In this document: positions 7,000-13,937 of the stretch, one piece after another
How positions within the stretch are numbered: position 1 is the first letter of the stretch
Layout: every line of letters starts with the position of its first letter
Source: a virus
Strand: one strand, 5' to 3'
Virus record (IMG/VR): IMGVR_UViG_3300031746_001596
Location: 1-25,265 of that record
DNA length: 25,265 nucleotides
Notes under the pieces: generated by a model
Databases searched by the model: none
The model's input: the letters and a program-made list of their open reading frames with translations, nothing else
What the model was told of the DNA's origin: nothing
Position numbers and translations under genes: made by a program

Positions 7000-7478
7000 A
7001 AGTGCCTCATGGCAAATTCCAAATCATCTTTGGGGAATCCCCTGAACTCCTCCTCTATGACATAGGACACATCTTCAAGAATGAAATCGGCGTGTATCGG
7101 GTAGTGCTCAAGGTTGTTATCCTTGAGGTACTTCTTTGTGTAATAGAGAAAGGTCGCCTCTGAGATTGTCCTTTTATGAGTGGGGTCTTGCCACGCTCTT
7201 ACCGATGTATAGTAAGGGGCTACGAAGGTCACTTTCGCATTGGGTTTTAATATCCTGTAGACCTCATTCATAAACAAGACCAGGTCTGAGGTGTGCTCAA
7301 TGTAGTGGGAACACCATATCTCGTCTATGGAGTTATCCTCAAAAGGCCACGGGTGCTTCTCTAGGTCATGGCACACATCTGCTTGCGTGCCGACCAGGGT
7401 GATGTCCACTCCTAGATAGCCTGGGCGTTTGTTGTTGCCGCAGGCTAAATCTAGTCTCTTAGCAAACACAGTTGTCAA
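6951..7478 (-). CDS. Class I SAM-dependent methyltransferase (COG4627-like)
   Basis: The protein opens MTTVFAKRLDLACGNNKRPG: motif I (DLACGNN) at residues 10-16 binds S-adenosylmethionine, then GVDI ends strand 2, with IDEIWCSHYIEH (motif IV region) and a post-core YRILKPNAKVTFVAPYY. This is the small methyltransferase type found in surface-polysaccharide gene clusters. I chose the TTG at 7478 because a perfect AGGAGG stands eight bases upstream; an ATG at 7514 would add 12 residues with no function and deepen the overlap with the deacetylase gene from 20 to 56 bases. It lies between a deacetylase and a glycosyltransferase, so a sugar O-methylation role is likely, though not shown. Confidence 0.85.
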   Translation of the reverse strand: MTTVFAKRLDLACGNNKRPGYLGVDITLVGTQADVCHDLEKHPWPFEDNSIDEIWCSHYIEHTSDLVLFMNEVYRILKPNAKVTFVAPYYTSVRAWQDPTHKRTISEATFLYYTKKYLKDNNLEHYPIHADFILEDVSYVIEEEFRGFPKDDLEFAMRHFWNVIADIKVVLCKKA

Positions 7479-7944
7479 TATCGCACCCTCCTGAGATAAA
7501 GCTAAACTCTCCATTCTCTATCCCCTCCAATGACTTATCGTAGATATGGGTGTTGATAATATCTCCCTGCTGGAATGTACCCTTTAGCGGTTGTATTCTG
7601 AATTGATGAGCGATAAAGCTAAACCCCAACTCTCTCAGTATTGGGTAGGTTGAGGCGGTCATCTGGAATCCAGGTGCTCGGAAGCCGAACCGCTTGGGTA
7701 GATATGGCCTGAGAGCTTCCAGCCCTTTCAGGATATAGTCCCACTGGTTAGCCCTCTCGCACTCTGGCGGGTAGGTATGCTCCCAACCGTGCACACCCAC
7801 CTCTACCCAGTACCTCAAGAGGTACTGACCTGCATCCTTGCCCATCACGAAGCAATTTACTTTCAAGTTTGGAACCTTCTCCCTTAGTCTTTCCAGCTTA
7901 TAGAACTCTGCCTCATTCACGTCGTCACAAATCAGGAAGGTCAC
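7459..7944 (-). CDS. Short polysaccharide deacetylase (NodB-like)
   Basis: This 161-residue protein carries the NodB-fold landmarks: an N-terminal strand ending in an acidic pair (TFLICDDVNEAEF), the metal-binding histidine motif VGVHGWEHT (H-x3-H), and GFRAPGFQ (R-x-P motif). These enzymes remove N- or O-acetyl groups from polysaccharides using a divalent metal. It is shorter than the usual ~200-270 residues; the C-terminal strands (IINTHIYDKSL) remain. The start is GTG, overlapping the upstream stop in a GTGA, so translation is coupled. In the cassette it could edit a glycan made or modified by the neighbouring transferases, or the host envelope. It has no signal peptide, so it should act in the cytoplasm. 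Confidence 0.82.
   Translation of the reverse strand: MTFLICDDVNEAEFYKLERLREKVPNLKVNCFVMGKDAGQYLLRYWVEVGVHGWEHTYPPECERANQWDYILKGLEALRPYLPKRFGFRAPGFQMTASTYPILRELGFSFIAHQFRIQPLKGTFQQGDIINTHIYDKSLEGIENGEFSFISGGCDIDNCVC
7487..7492 (-). promoter_or_regulatory. Ribosome binding site AGGAGG deciding a TTG start
   Basis: A perfect AGGAGG lies eight bases before TTG (7478) of the methyltransferase gene, inside the end of the deacetylase gene. It supports the non-ATG start. Confidence 0.75.
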
Positions 7945-8351
7945 TTAATTCCCATCCTCGTTTTCACCTTGTCAATGAACCTCACCCTGTACTGTATTCC
8001 AGGCGTGGAGTCTGCGGGGTCGAGTGCCTTCAAGTCTGTGGAACTTAATGCGACACCTGCCTTTGCTTTTATTTCCATCGCCCTGACTATGCCCTCATCT
8101 GTGACTTCCGTATTGCGGGGGTCATGCTTGTCAACAAAAGTTCCCGCATCGAGCACAGTCAATTCCTCCACATCTTTCATGTCGGTAATCTTGTCCAGGT
8201 TCTTGTCTTCTATCAGGACGATAAGCCAGCATATTCCTGTTTCCAACTCGTCACAGTAAATATGCTCCAGGCAGCTAAACGTCAAAAAGCCCTCGGGGTA
8301 ACTCATGTTCCCCTTTTCGTCTGCACGCACCCTGATTTTTAGCAGTTTCAT
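7941..8351 (-). CDS. Phage protein of unknown function, head-tail region
   Basis: I do not recognise this 136-residue protein. It begins with strand-like segments (MKLLKIRVRADEKGN, FLTFSCLEHIYCDELETGICWLIVLIED), then a mixed central part (DMKDVEELTVLDAGTF) and a basic C-terminus (YRVRFIDKVKTRMGIK). It has no membrane segment. AAGGAG lies six bases before the ATG. It sits directly after the putative connector gene and its stop overlaps the deacetylase start, so it marks the join between structural genes and the sugar cassette. A small head-completion or tail-terminator role is possible from position alone. Confidence 0.6.
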   Translation of the reverse strand: MKLLKIRVRADEKGNMSYPEGFLTFSCLEHIYCDELETGICWLIVLIEDKNLDKITDMKDVEELTVLDAGTFVDKHDPRNTEVTDEGIVRAMEIKAKAGVALSSTDLKALDPADSTPGIQYRVRFIDKVKTRMGIK

Positions 8352-8382
8352 GCTTTCTCCTTAGCTTCCAAGTTTAATCTGA

Positions 8383-8982
8383 TTAGAATTGGTCGCTGTT
8401 CGCCTGTCTCTGCCTCGCCATCTTCTTGATGTCCGCCCTGAAGATACTTAGTTCGTTCATTGCCCACTGGAGCATCTGGCTAGCCACATTGCCCCCACCT
8501 TGATTGACCTCGTTGATATGCTCCCTGGCCTTAGATGCTGCCAGACTTGCGCATGTGCCGCGTATCAAGAGTTGTTCCAGGTTCGCCCCCAGGGTTGAGC
8601 TGCTGTTTGTGACGGCGTGCAGCTTGCGGCAATAGGCATAGGCGCTTTCGGCTATGCTCGGCTTTGTATCCCCTCCCAGCGTCAACGTGGTGCCCCACGT
8701 GGTGAAGGGAATGAACCCCCTCGGGTCACCCCCCACCGGATACTCTACTCGTTCCACGCTCATCAAGTCGGTGACAGTCGCCAGGGATATGTCCCGTGTC
8801 GCTGCAACAGTGGTGAGCGTTTCCTTTGTCTCATAGGGCACATGAGCCGAGATTTCCTCCAGGATTTGCTGAATGTGAACGTCTATCTCATCGTCCTCCC
8901 ACTCAGGCGTCGTGCTAACGACAATTTCGTCCCGTAGCTTTTGCCTCACTATCTGCCTGATCGCCGCGATATATCTAGCCAT
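8383..8982 (-). CDS. Putative head-tail connector/adaptor protein
   Basis: The 199-residue protein is helical at both ends: ARYIAAIRQIVRQKLRDE and EIDVHIQQILEEISAHVPY at the start, then a beta segment (RDISLATVTDLMSVERVEYPVGG, TTWGTTLTLGG), then long helices (LEQLLIRGTCASLAASKAREHINEVN, MLQWAMNELSIFRADIKKMARQRQ). This layout, with helices first and a DxxI/xxxL-type bundle, is seen in gp6/gp4-like head-tail adaptors of about 150-220 residues that bind the portal. It follows the coat protein (with cassette genes between) and precedes tail genes, which fits. A strict family match cannot be claimed without a profile search. Confidence 0.6.
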   Translation of the reverse strand: MARYIAAIRQIVRQKLRDEIVVSTTPEWEDDEIDVHIQQILEEISAHVPYETKETLTTVAATRDISLATVTDLMSVERVEYPVGGDPRGFIPFTTWGTTLTLGGDTKPSIAESAYAYCRKLHAVTNSSSTLGANLEQLLIRGTCASLAASKAREHINEVNQGGGNVASQMLQWAMNELSIFRADIKKMARQRQANSDQF

Positions 8983-8997
8983 AATCGTCCCCCCTTT

Positions 8998-9204
8998 CTA
9001 ACGCAGTGGCTGCCCCGGGCTGGCTGCTGCAGCAGGTGGCTGGCTTCCCTGCACCTTTGCCCCGCAGTAGTCTGCCAGGGTCTTCTCATCCATTTCATTC
9101 GCCATCTTCGCGGCCTCGGCGCTGTAGGAAGGGTCGGTCTCGCCGCGCTTAATGGACAGGGCTATGCACATCAATTTGCGCTGGTTCTCACTCGTACTGG
9201 GCAT
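8998..9204 (-). CDS. Small QRxLM-motif phage protein
   Basis: A 68-residue protein opening MPSTSENQRKLMCIALSIKR with SYSAEAAKMANEMDEKTLADYC. This matches the pattern of short phage/bacterial proteins that begin S-x-x-Q-R-x-(L/F)-M and end in a helical A-K-x-M-x-x-(K)-x-L-x-(D/F) segment (DUF3008-like in look). The C-terminus is a disordered Pro/Ala tail. Its stop shares one base with the next ATG (TAATG). The function of these small proteins is unknown; they often lie among virion genes. Confidence 0.7.
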   Translation of the reverse strand: MPSTSENQRKLMCIALSIKRGETDPSYSAEAAKMANEMDEKTLADYCGAKVQGSQPPAAAASPGQPLR

Positions 9205-10403
9205 TATCTACCTCCTACCATTACTGGATTTCTTACCTGATACCCCGGGAACGACTCCAAAAGGTCGTAATCTAACTCATCGGTGCGGCAGATCACCAGG
9301 CCATATCTATAGTCCGCATAGTCAAAATCCCTCTTGTGTCCTTTTGCGGTGACTTCCTTATCAAATTCTGTGTGGGGAAAAGGGCAAGCATAAACCCAGC
9401 CCATGTGCTCGGGCATCAAGTCATAGATTAAAGCCTGGGTTTCCTGTAGGCTTTCAAGGTTCTCTCCGGGCATCCCCACTATGAAACTGGCCTGCGTCTG
9501 CATTCCGTAACGATGTGTCAGGCTGAAGGCTCGCTTTATCTCCGGGACGGTGATGCCCTTCTTCATGTGATCAAGCAATCGCTGACTTCCCGATTCGACT
9601 CCGTAAAAGATATTCCAGACTCCGGCTCTTCTTGCCATTTCCAGGAAGGGTTCAGTCACAAGTTTCTCATTCACCCTGCAAGCCAACTTGAAGACCATCT
9701 TGTTGTTAAGGCGGCGCCGTATGATTTCCTCAAATATCCCGTTTGCCCATCCGTGATTGAGGTTAAAGGTGTCATCCTGAAAGAAGACCTCGGCTACCCC
9801 GAACCGCTTGTTCAGGTATGCAACCTCATCTACAACCAGAACCGGGTCTCGATACCTTACCCTGCGCCCCCAGAAGAGAGGCGTATTACAGAAAATACAG
9901 CCGAAGCCGCAGCCCCGTGAGCTCATCATCATCATGCTGGGTATTCCGCCTATGGGGAAGACGCCGCTGAATCTCACCGGGTTTATCAGGTCGTAATCAA
10001 CCATGGGCAACTCATCAAGGCTATTGATTCTCCGGCTCGACCCCAGATACTCAAGCCATTGATTGTCGCCCTCTCCGATTACAACCTTGTCTGCTTCCCC
10101 GTCCCATACCACAGCATGAGGACCGCCCACGACTATGCGAATGTCTCGGCTCACCTCTCTGATCTGCTTTGTTACCTGTCGGGCAGACCGTACCTGGAAG
10201 GTGTTGACGGTGAGTCCCACTATGTCCGCTTTGAACTCCTTGACCTCGGCGGCCATATCAACCTTATCAATGTCCAAATGCAGGACCTTAACCTTGTGGC
10301 CTTCCTGTTCAGCCAGAGTGCCCAGGGTTAGCAAGGCGCGGCTTGGTGCCTCGCAGTAAGGGTGATGCCAATTCATTTCAGGTTGCACAAGTATTATGTT
10401 CAT
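9204..10403 (-). CDS. B12-binding radical SAM enzyme
   Basis: Residues 1-~120 form a cobalamin-binding Rossmann domain (MNIILVQPEMNW, ADIVGLTVNTFQ, IVVGGPHAVVW, VVIGEGDNQWLEYL) without the DxHxxG His ligand, as usual in this class. The radical SAM domain follows, with SSRGCGFGCIFCNTP giving Cys 165, 169 and 172 (C-x3-C-x2-C) for the 4Fe-4S cluster, then FFQDDTFNLN, FYGVESGSQRLL and QASFIVGMPGE. Members of the B12-radical SAM class methylate or rearrange unactivated carbons, in anaerobic or low-oxygen cells. AGGAGG lies upstream of the ATG. It sits between a GT4-methyltransferase fusion and a small phage gene. The substrate is unknown; a sugar, lipid or peptide target is possible. Confidence 0.92.
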   Translation of the reverse strand: MNIILVQPEMNWHHPYCEAPSRALLTLGTLAEQEGHKVKVLHLDIDKVDMAAEVKEFKADIVGLTVNTFQVRSARQVTKQIREVSRDIRIVVGGPHAVVWDGEADKVVIGEGDNQWLEYLGSSRRINSLDELPMVDYDLINPVRFSGVFPIGGIPSMMMMSSRGCGFGCIFCNTPLFWGRRVRYRDPVLVVDEVAYLNKRFGVAEVFFQDDTFNLNHGWANGIFEEIIRRRLNNKMVFKLACRVNEKLVTEPFLEMARRAGVWNIFYGVESGSQRLLDHMKKGITVPEIKRAFSLTHRYGMQTQASFIVGMPGENLESLQETQALIYDLMPEHMGWVYACPFPHTEFDKEVTAKGHKRDFDYADYRYGLVICRTDELDYDLLESFPGYQVRNPVMVGGR

Positions 10404-10407
10404 ATCA

Positions 10408-11961
10408 TCACCACGATATGAGACCGTCCCCTGAAGCTACAACGGAATACTTTATCCCCTGCACAACCTTATGGTCAGGGTCAATTCTGAAGTTGGAATT
10501 AGCCGGCGTGCTGAACAGGATTATCCCGTGATTCGCTACCCTCTTGGCCTCCGCTACAACCTGCCTCGGGTCCCGGGCATGTTCCAGCATCTCAGAGCAC
10601 CATACAAATCCGAACTCCTTTGTCTTGAAGGGCAGGTTGTGCGCATCTCCCTGCACAACATCAGGCCCGGGCTTAATATCGAAGCCCACATATTCGCCCA
10701 GGTGTTCCAGCACCTTCTTATAGGGCTGAGTGATACCGCAACCCAGGTCAAGGACTTTCCGGGGCACACAAGACTGAGGCACAAATAGCAGACGCCATTG
10801 CTGTATCCCTTCAAGGTTCTTGGGCTGCTTCAATCGCTTCTCAATATCATCAAGCACCTTGGGCCAGTATTCGGCATATACCTTGTCGTCATCGTACTCA
10901 AGTGCCTTCTCCCTGGCCTTGGTTTTCTTGTCCTGGATAGAGCCATCTTTCCATGCCTGGTATGCCTGCTCTAATCGTTCAGCGACTTCCTCAGCATCGC
11001 ATTCAAACTGCCACGAACCTTGCCCAGTCCAGACCTTTCTCAAGCCATTGATAAGCCATCCCCCGCCGACCAGCTCGGGTTGTGCCGTGCAGTTTGTGGT
11101 AATCACCGGCACTTCGCAGGCTTGAGCCTCAACCAGGGGGATACCAAACCCCTCGCCCTTGGAGGGCAGAAGGAAGACATCCATGACGTTATATGCCCTG
11201 GCGAGGACATCACGCGGTATGCCGATTATCATCTGGGCTAGGGAAGGAAAGAAAACAACCTCTTCCAGGTGTAGATTTTCTCTCAACTCCACCAGGTTTA
11301 TGCCCCGTTCATCCCCGGGGTGAGTGTGGCAATAGTACCTGATCTCCCCCGGGTGCCTGTCTGCCAGTATCCTTGCAGCCTGAAAAGACGTAGACCAGTT
11401 CTTGCGTTCGGAGTGATTTGTGGCTACAGTTCCTATAACAAATTTGTCCTGCCACTTGTAGCGCTCCCGCCCAGTCTTTCGGGCTTCCGCATCGGGGCTA
11501 AACAGTTTGGTATTAACCGAGTGAGGAATGTAATAGCAGTCAATACCGCTTTTGGCGACCTCCATAACCCCATATTTAGACATGGCTATGGGCTTCACAA
11601 TGCCCGGTGATTTCAGTGCCTTGATTATCAATGGCGGGCATGGGGTGTGGTCTACCGGGAACCAGGGACACCAGGGCAAAGTCGGGTCCATGTCGCCTAG
11701 TACCCACACATCCACGAGGGTTATCAGAAGGTCAGCCTGAAAATCCTTGAAGAAATCAGGGGCTAATTTAACGCCCCAGTCGTGTTTCGGATTCGGATAG
11801 ATGGGCATACCAAACCAGTCGAGCTTCGAGCCATCGAGACCATAGAAGGCGAAGATACCCATATCATGCCCCATGCCTTGAAGACGGGCGCAGGCTGTCG
11901 CTGTCTGCATCCCATACCCCGTGGCTGCGAAGGGACTATTGGAAGACCATAAGATACGCAT
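10408..11961 (-). CDS. GT4 glycosyltransferase fused to class I methyltransferase
   Basis: Starting at the ATG at 11961 the protein is 517 residues. Residues ~1-370 are a GT-B, GT4 family transferase: MRILWSSNSPFAATGYG, a second Rossmann part from KFVIGTVATNHSERKNW, and the EX7E catalytic signature in GEGFGIPLVEAQACEVP. Residues ~402-517 are a SAM methyltransferase: KVLDLGCGITQP (motif I), VGFDIKPGPDVVQGDAHNLPF, and FVWCSEMLEH. The methyltransferase domain is shorter than usual and may be truncated at the C-terminus. I set the start here rather than at an in-frame ATG 69 bases upstream because the added N-terminus (RPGKLRERGGAPLPSPH) is non-conserved and spans a hairpin. AAGGAG lies three bases before it, after A8. 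Confidence 0.88.
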   Translation of the reverse strand: MRILWSSNSPFAATGYGMQTATACARLQGMGHDMGIFAFYGLDGSKLDWFGMPIYPNPKHDWGVKLAPDFFKDFQADLLITLVDVWVLGDMDPTLPWCPWFPVDHTPCPPLIIKALKSPGIVKPIAMSKYGVMEVAKSGIDCYYIPHSVNTKLFSPDAEARKTGRERYKWQDKFVIGTVATNHSERKNWSTSFQAARILADRHPGEIRYYCHTHPGDERGINLVELRENLHLEEVVFFPSLAQMIIGIPRDVLARAYNVMDVFLLPSKGEGFGIPLVEAQACEVPVITTNCTAQPELVGGGWLINGLRKVWTGQGSWQFECDAEEVAERLEQAYQAWKDGSIQDKKTKAREKALEYDDDKVYAEYWPKVLDDIEKRLKQPKNLEGIQQWRLLFVPQSCVPRKVLDLGCGITQPYKKVLEHLGEYVGFDIKPGPDVVQGDAHNLPFKTKEFGFVWCSEMLEHARDPRQVVAEAKRVANHGIILFSTPANSNFRIDPDHKVVQGIKYSVVASGDGLISW

Positions 11962-11980
11962 ACACTCCTTTTTTTTATGA

Positions 11981-12009
11981 GGAGAGGGGAGTGGTGCGCC
12001 TCCCCTCTC
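11981..12009 (-). promoter_or_regulatory. Ten-pair hairpin between coat and GT4-methyltransferase genes
   Basis: Arms 11982-11991 and 12000-12009 pair (about ten base pairs, eight-base loop) in the short gap between the two genes. On the minus strand it is followed by CTCATAAAAAAAAGGAG, so an A-tract not a T-tract; it is not a standard terminator. It could shield the coat mRNA end from exonucleases or lower translation of the next gene. Confidence 0.55.
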
Positions 12010-12035
12010 TCTCAGTTTACCTGGCCTCAATAGGC

Positions 12036-13145
12036 TTAGTTGGTGCTATCAACGAACCTGGCCGCCAGTTTGGCATCAAGCGTCTTGACTCCACAGAGTA
12101 GGTCTATGGAAATCAAGTTCTGCTTGGTCATCATCGTGTAATCGTAAACTACACGAGCACTTAACCCCTTGTACTCCAGGACTGCCGCACCAGCTCCGCC
12201 GATGGGAGGAGCCAGGGGCGCAGTCACCAGGGCAAAGGCGTTCTTGTGGAACGCTAGGTTCGCCTTGTGCGTCTTGGTGAAGTTCACTACGGACGTGGTG
12301 GCAATCACCCGGTCTGCCACCGGCGTGAAGACCACCGTGATAGTCGCTGCGCTGGCAGTAGCGTTTGTGGTCACAACACCCCAGACTGGATAGCCGGTAA
12401 TTTTGAAGCAGTCCCCTGCGAGAACTGTTCCACCGCTGGTTATCGCGTCAATGGTTGCTGTGCCATCGCCTACAGCCAGAGCGCCTTTCATAGCGCCTGT
12501 TACGTCAGCCATGTCCCCGCCGGTGTGGGTTTTGATGTTCTGATCCATATAGAAGTCCATGCCCATCACTCGCCCCATGTGAGCTTCCTTGATTGCATCA
12601 GTGCTACCCTTCTTGTCTGCGTGCAGGAAAGCGTCGAGCGAGACATAGGCTGCTTCAGTGGATGGATGCAGAACACATCTCCGGTCTTCCATCGGAGCCC
12701 CGTTGAGGTTGAGCACTTCTCTCAGGTGTGCTATATCGGCAGCAACGGCGGTAGATGTTACCGTGTAGAAATTCGGTATATCTACATATAGTGCTGCCAG
12801 ATACGCATCGATAGCCTGCGCGTGTGCCCTCATCGCTGGCTGAATCAACTGCTCGCTGAAGTCCACTATAGTCAACGAGAGTTCCTGGGACGAGACGTTG
12901 AACGTAACATCCAGGTGCTTGTCCAGCACAACTGCCACGCTGCTCTCAGTCGCCGTGCTCAAGTTCACCGTGTTGGATACGGTCGTGGACGTGAACGTGG
13001 TCGGTTTCCGCACAATTACGGTAGAACCGATTTTCTTGTATTCCTTCGAGTAGTCTCGGTGCACCAATCCTGCCAAGACTAAGTTGTTTTCCAACACTAT
13101 CAACGCCTCTTTAGCGATGATAGTTGGAGTTAAGTATGTTCCCAT
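12036..13145 (-). CDS. Major capsid protein, P22 coat-like (HK97 fold)
   Basis: The 369-residue protein follows the P22 gene 5-like coat pattern: an N-terminal arm with LTPTIIAKEALIVLENNLVLAG, the beta-rich region GSTVIVRKPTTFTSTTVSNT, LDVTFNVSSQELSLTIVDFSEQLIQPA, the spine helix AHAQAIDAYLAALYVDI, and near the end KNAFALVTAPLAPP followed by GLSARVVYDYTMMTKQN. This is the HK97-fold capsid subunit that assembles with the scaffold encoded just upstream. It includes an insertion domain of Thr/Gly/Ala-rich strands (ATIDAITSGGTVLAGDCFKITG), as in P22-type coats. AGGTGA precedes the ATG; the gene starts four bases after the scaffold stop. Confidence 0.9.
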   Translation of the reverse strand: MGTYLTPTIIAKEALIVLENNLVLAGLVHRDYSKEYKKIGSTVIVRKPTTFTSTTVSNTVNLSTATESSVAVVLDKHLDVTFNVSSQELSLTIVDFSEQLIQPAMRAHAQAIDAYLAALYVDIPNFYTVTSTAVAADIAHLREVLNLNGAPMEDRRCVLHPSTEAAYVSLDAFLHADKKGSTDAIKEAHMGRVMGMDFYMDQNIKTHTGGDMADVTGAMKGALAVGDGTATIDAITSGGTVLAGDCFKITGYPVWGVVTTNATASAATITVVFTPVADRVIATTSVVNFTKTHKANLAFHKNAFALVTAPLAPPIGGAGAAVLEYKGLSARVVYDYTMMTKQNLISIDLLCGVKTLDAKLAARFVDSTN

Positions 13146-13149
13146 TTAG

Positions 13150-13848
13150 TCACCTGCCTTTTTTTTGCTTGTCGCGGTAAGTTTTGTACTCATCCATCGA
13201 CATCTTTTCTAATTGTTCTTGGGTAGGTTCCCCACCACCTCCGACACTCAACCCGGAATCAGTAACCAGACCTTCGCCGGTCCTGTTCCCTTTGCTGGCT
13301 GCCAATCTCTCAGCCACCTTGTTGAAGCGGGCGGGGTCGGTGATCCCCAGGTCTTCCAATTCTTGCTCCAATGCTTCCACGCTGACCTTGTGGGATACCG
13401 CAGTCTCGGCAATCCTCGCGCCTACTGAGACCTTCGCAATCTCCCTCTCCATAGCAGTCAGAGTTACCTCTTTCTGCGTCAATGCCTGTTCCTTCTGAGC
13501 CAGGGCTTTAGTCTTCTTCTCAATGTCCTTTTGATTCTGATAGAGTTTCAACAGCCCCGGGTCGCCCTTGACCTTGGAGAGTTCGGCATCTTCGATTCTG
13601 GCCTTGACCGCTTCAAGTTCCTCAGCGAGAGAACCCTGTGCTTTTGAGAGATCATCCTTTTCACCGGAGAGCCTATCAATAAGCCTTTTCTGCTCGGCAA
13701 TAGTCTTGTCCAGCGTGGAATGCCTCTCATTCACCAGTTTTTTGACCTGTTCCTCCGTGAATGTCTTTGGTGTTGAAGGCTCCTGTTTCTCGGCAGAAGA
13801 CTGTCCCCCTTCGGGAAGAGCGTCCTGCTTTGTTTCCTGAGCATCCAT
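13150..13848 (-). CDS. Capsid scaffold protein
   Basis: The 232-residue protein is mostly charged coiled coil (residues ~28-150: EEQVKKLVNERHSTL, EKDDLSKAQGSLAEELEAVK, KDIEKKTKALAQKEQALTQKE) between a disordered acidic N-terminus and a Gly-rich spacer. It ends with a short basic helix (MSMDEYKTYRDKQKKGR), the C-terminal coat-binding element typical of tailed-phage scaffolds. It directly precedes the P22-like coat gene, as expected. AGGAGG nine bases before the ATG and a nearby A6 tract predict strong translation. A transcription terminator stands just upstream, so its expression may need antitermination. Confidence 0.9.
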   Translation of the reverse strand: MDAQETKQDALPEGGQSSAEKQEPSTPKTFTEEQVKKLVNERHSTLDKTIAEQKRLIDRLSGEKDDLSKAQGSLAEELEAVKARIEDAELSKVKGDPGLLKLYQNQKDIEKKTKALAQKEQALTQKEVTLTAMEREIAKVSVGARIAETAVSHKVSVEALEQELEDLGITDPARFNKVAERLAASKGNRTGEGLVTDSGLSVGGGGEPTQEQLEKMSMDEYKTYRDKQKKGR

Positions 13849-13876
13849 GAATACCTACCTCCTGTTTTTTATTAAT

Positions 13877-13910
13877 CAAAAAGGGCGGTTCCCTTGCGGG
13901 ATTCCGCCCT
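13877..13910 (-). terminator. Intrinsic terminator before scaffold gene
   Basis: Minus-strand stem AGGGCGG/CCGCCCT (13882-13888 with 13904-13910), with an inner TCCC/GGGA stem, is followed by TTTTTGATTAAT. It lies between the giant gene/plus-strand gene block and the scaffold gene. Unless read through, it would cut capsid-gene transcription. Confidence 0.82.
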
Positions 13911-13912
13911 CG

Positions 13913-13931
13913 TTGACGATTGTGGTATAAT
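13913..13931 (+). promoter_or_regulatory. Extended -10 promoter for the plus-strand membrane gene
   Basis: TGTGG-TATAAT (TATAAT at 13926-13931) matches the TRTGnTATAAT extended -10. TTGACG stands seven bases upstream, too close for a normal -35. A start seven bases past the hexamer falls on position 13938, the A of the ATG. Confidence 0.7.
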
Positions 13932-13937
13932 TAAGCT

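Noticed and set aside
11962-12030. Upstream ATG of the GT4 fusion adding 23 residues
   Set aside because: The added segment spans the hairpin, has no ribosome site and is followed by a standard GT4 start MRILWSSN with AAGGAG nearby.
12267-12791. Plus-strand 174-codon frame opposite the coat gene
   Set aside because: Shadow of the P22-like coat; Cys/His-rich composition without domain pattern.
13140-13170. A8 slippery run joining scaffold and coat by frameshift
   Set aside because: In the coat frame a TAA stands directly before the ATG, so a frameshift could not give a fusion.
13913-13931. Classical -35/-10 promoter (TTGACG and TATAAT)
   Set aside because: Spacing is seven bases, not about 17; kept only as an extended -10 promoter.
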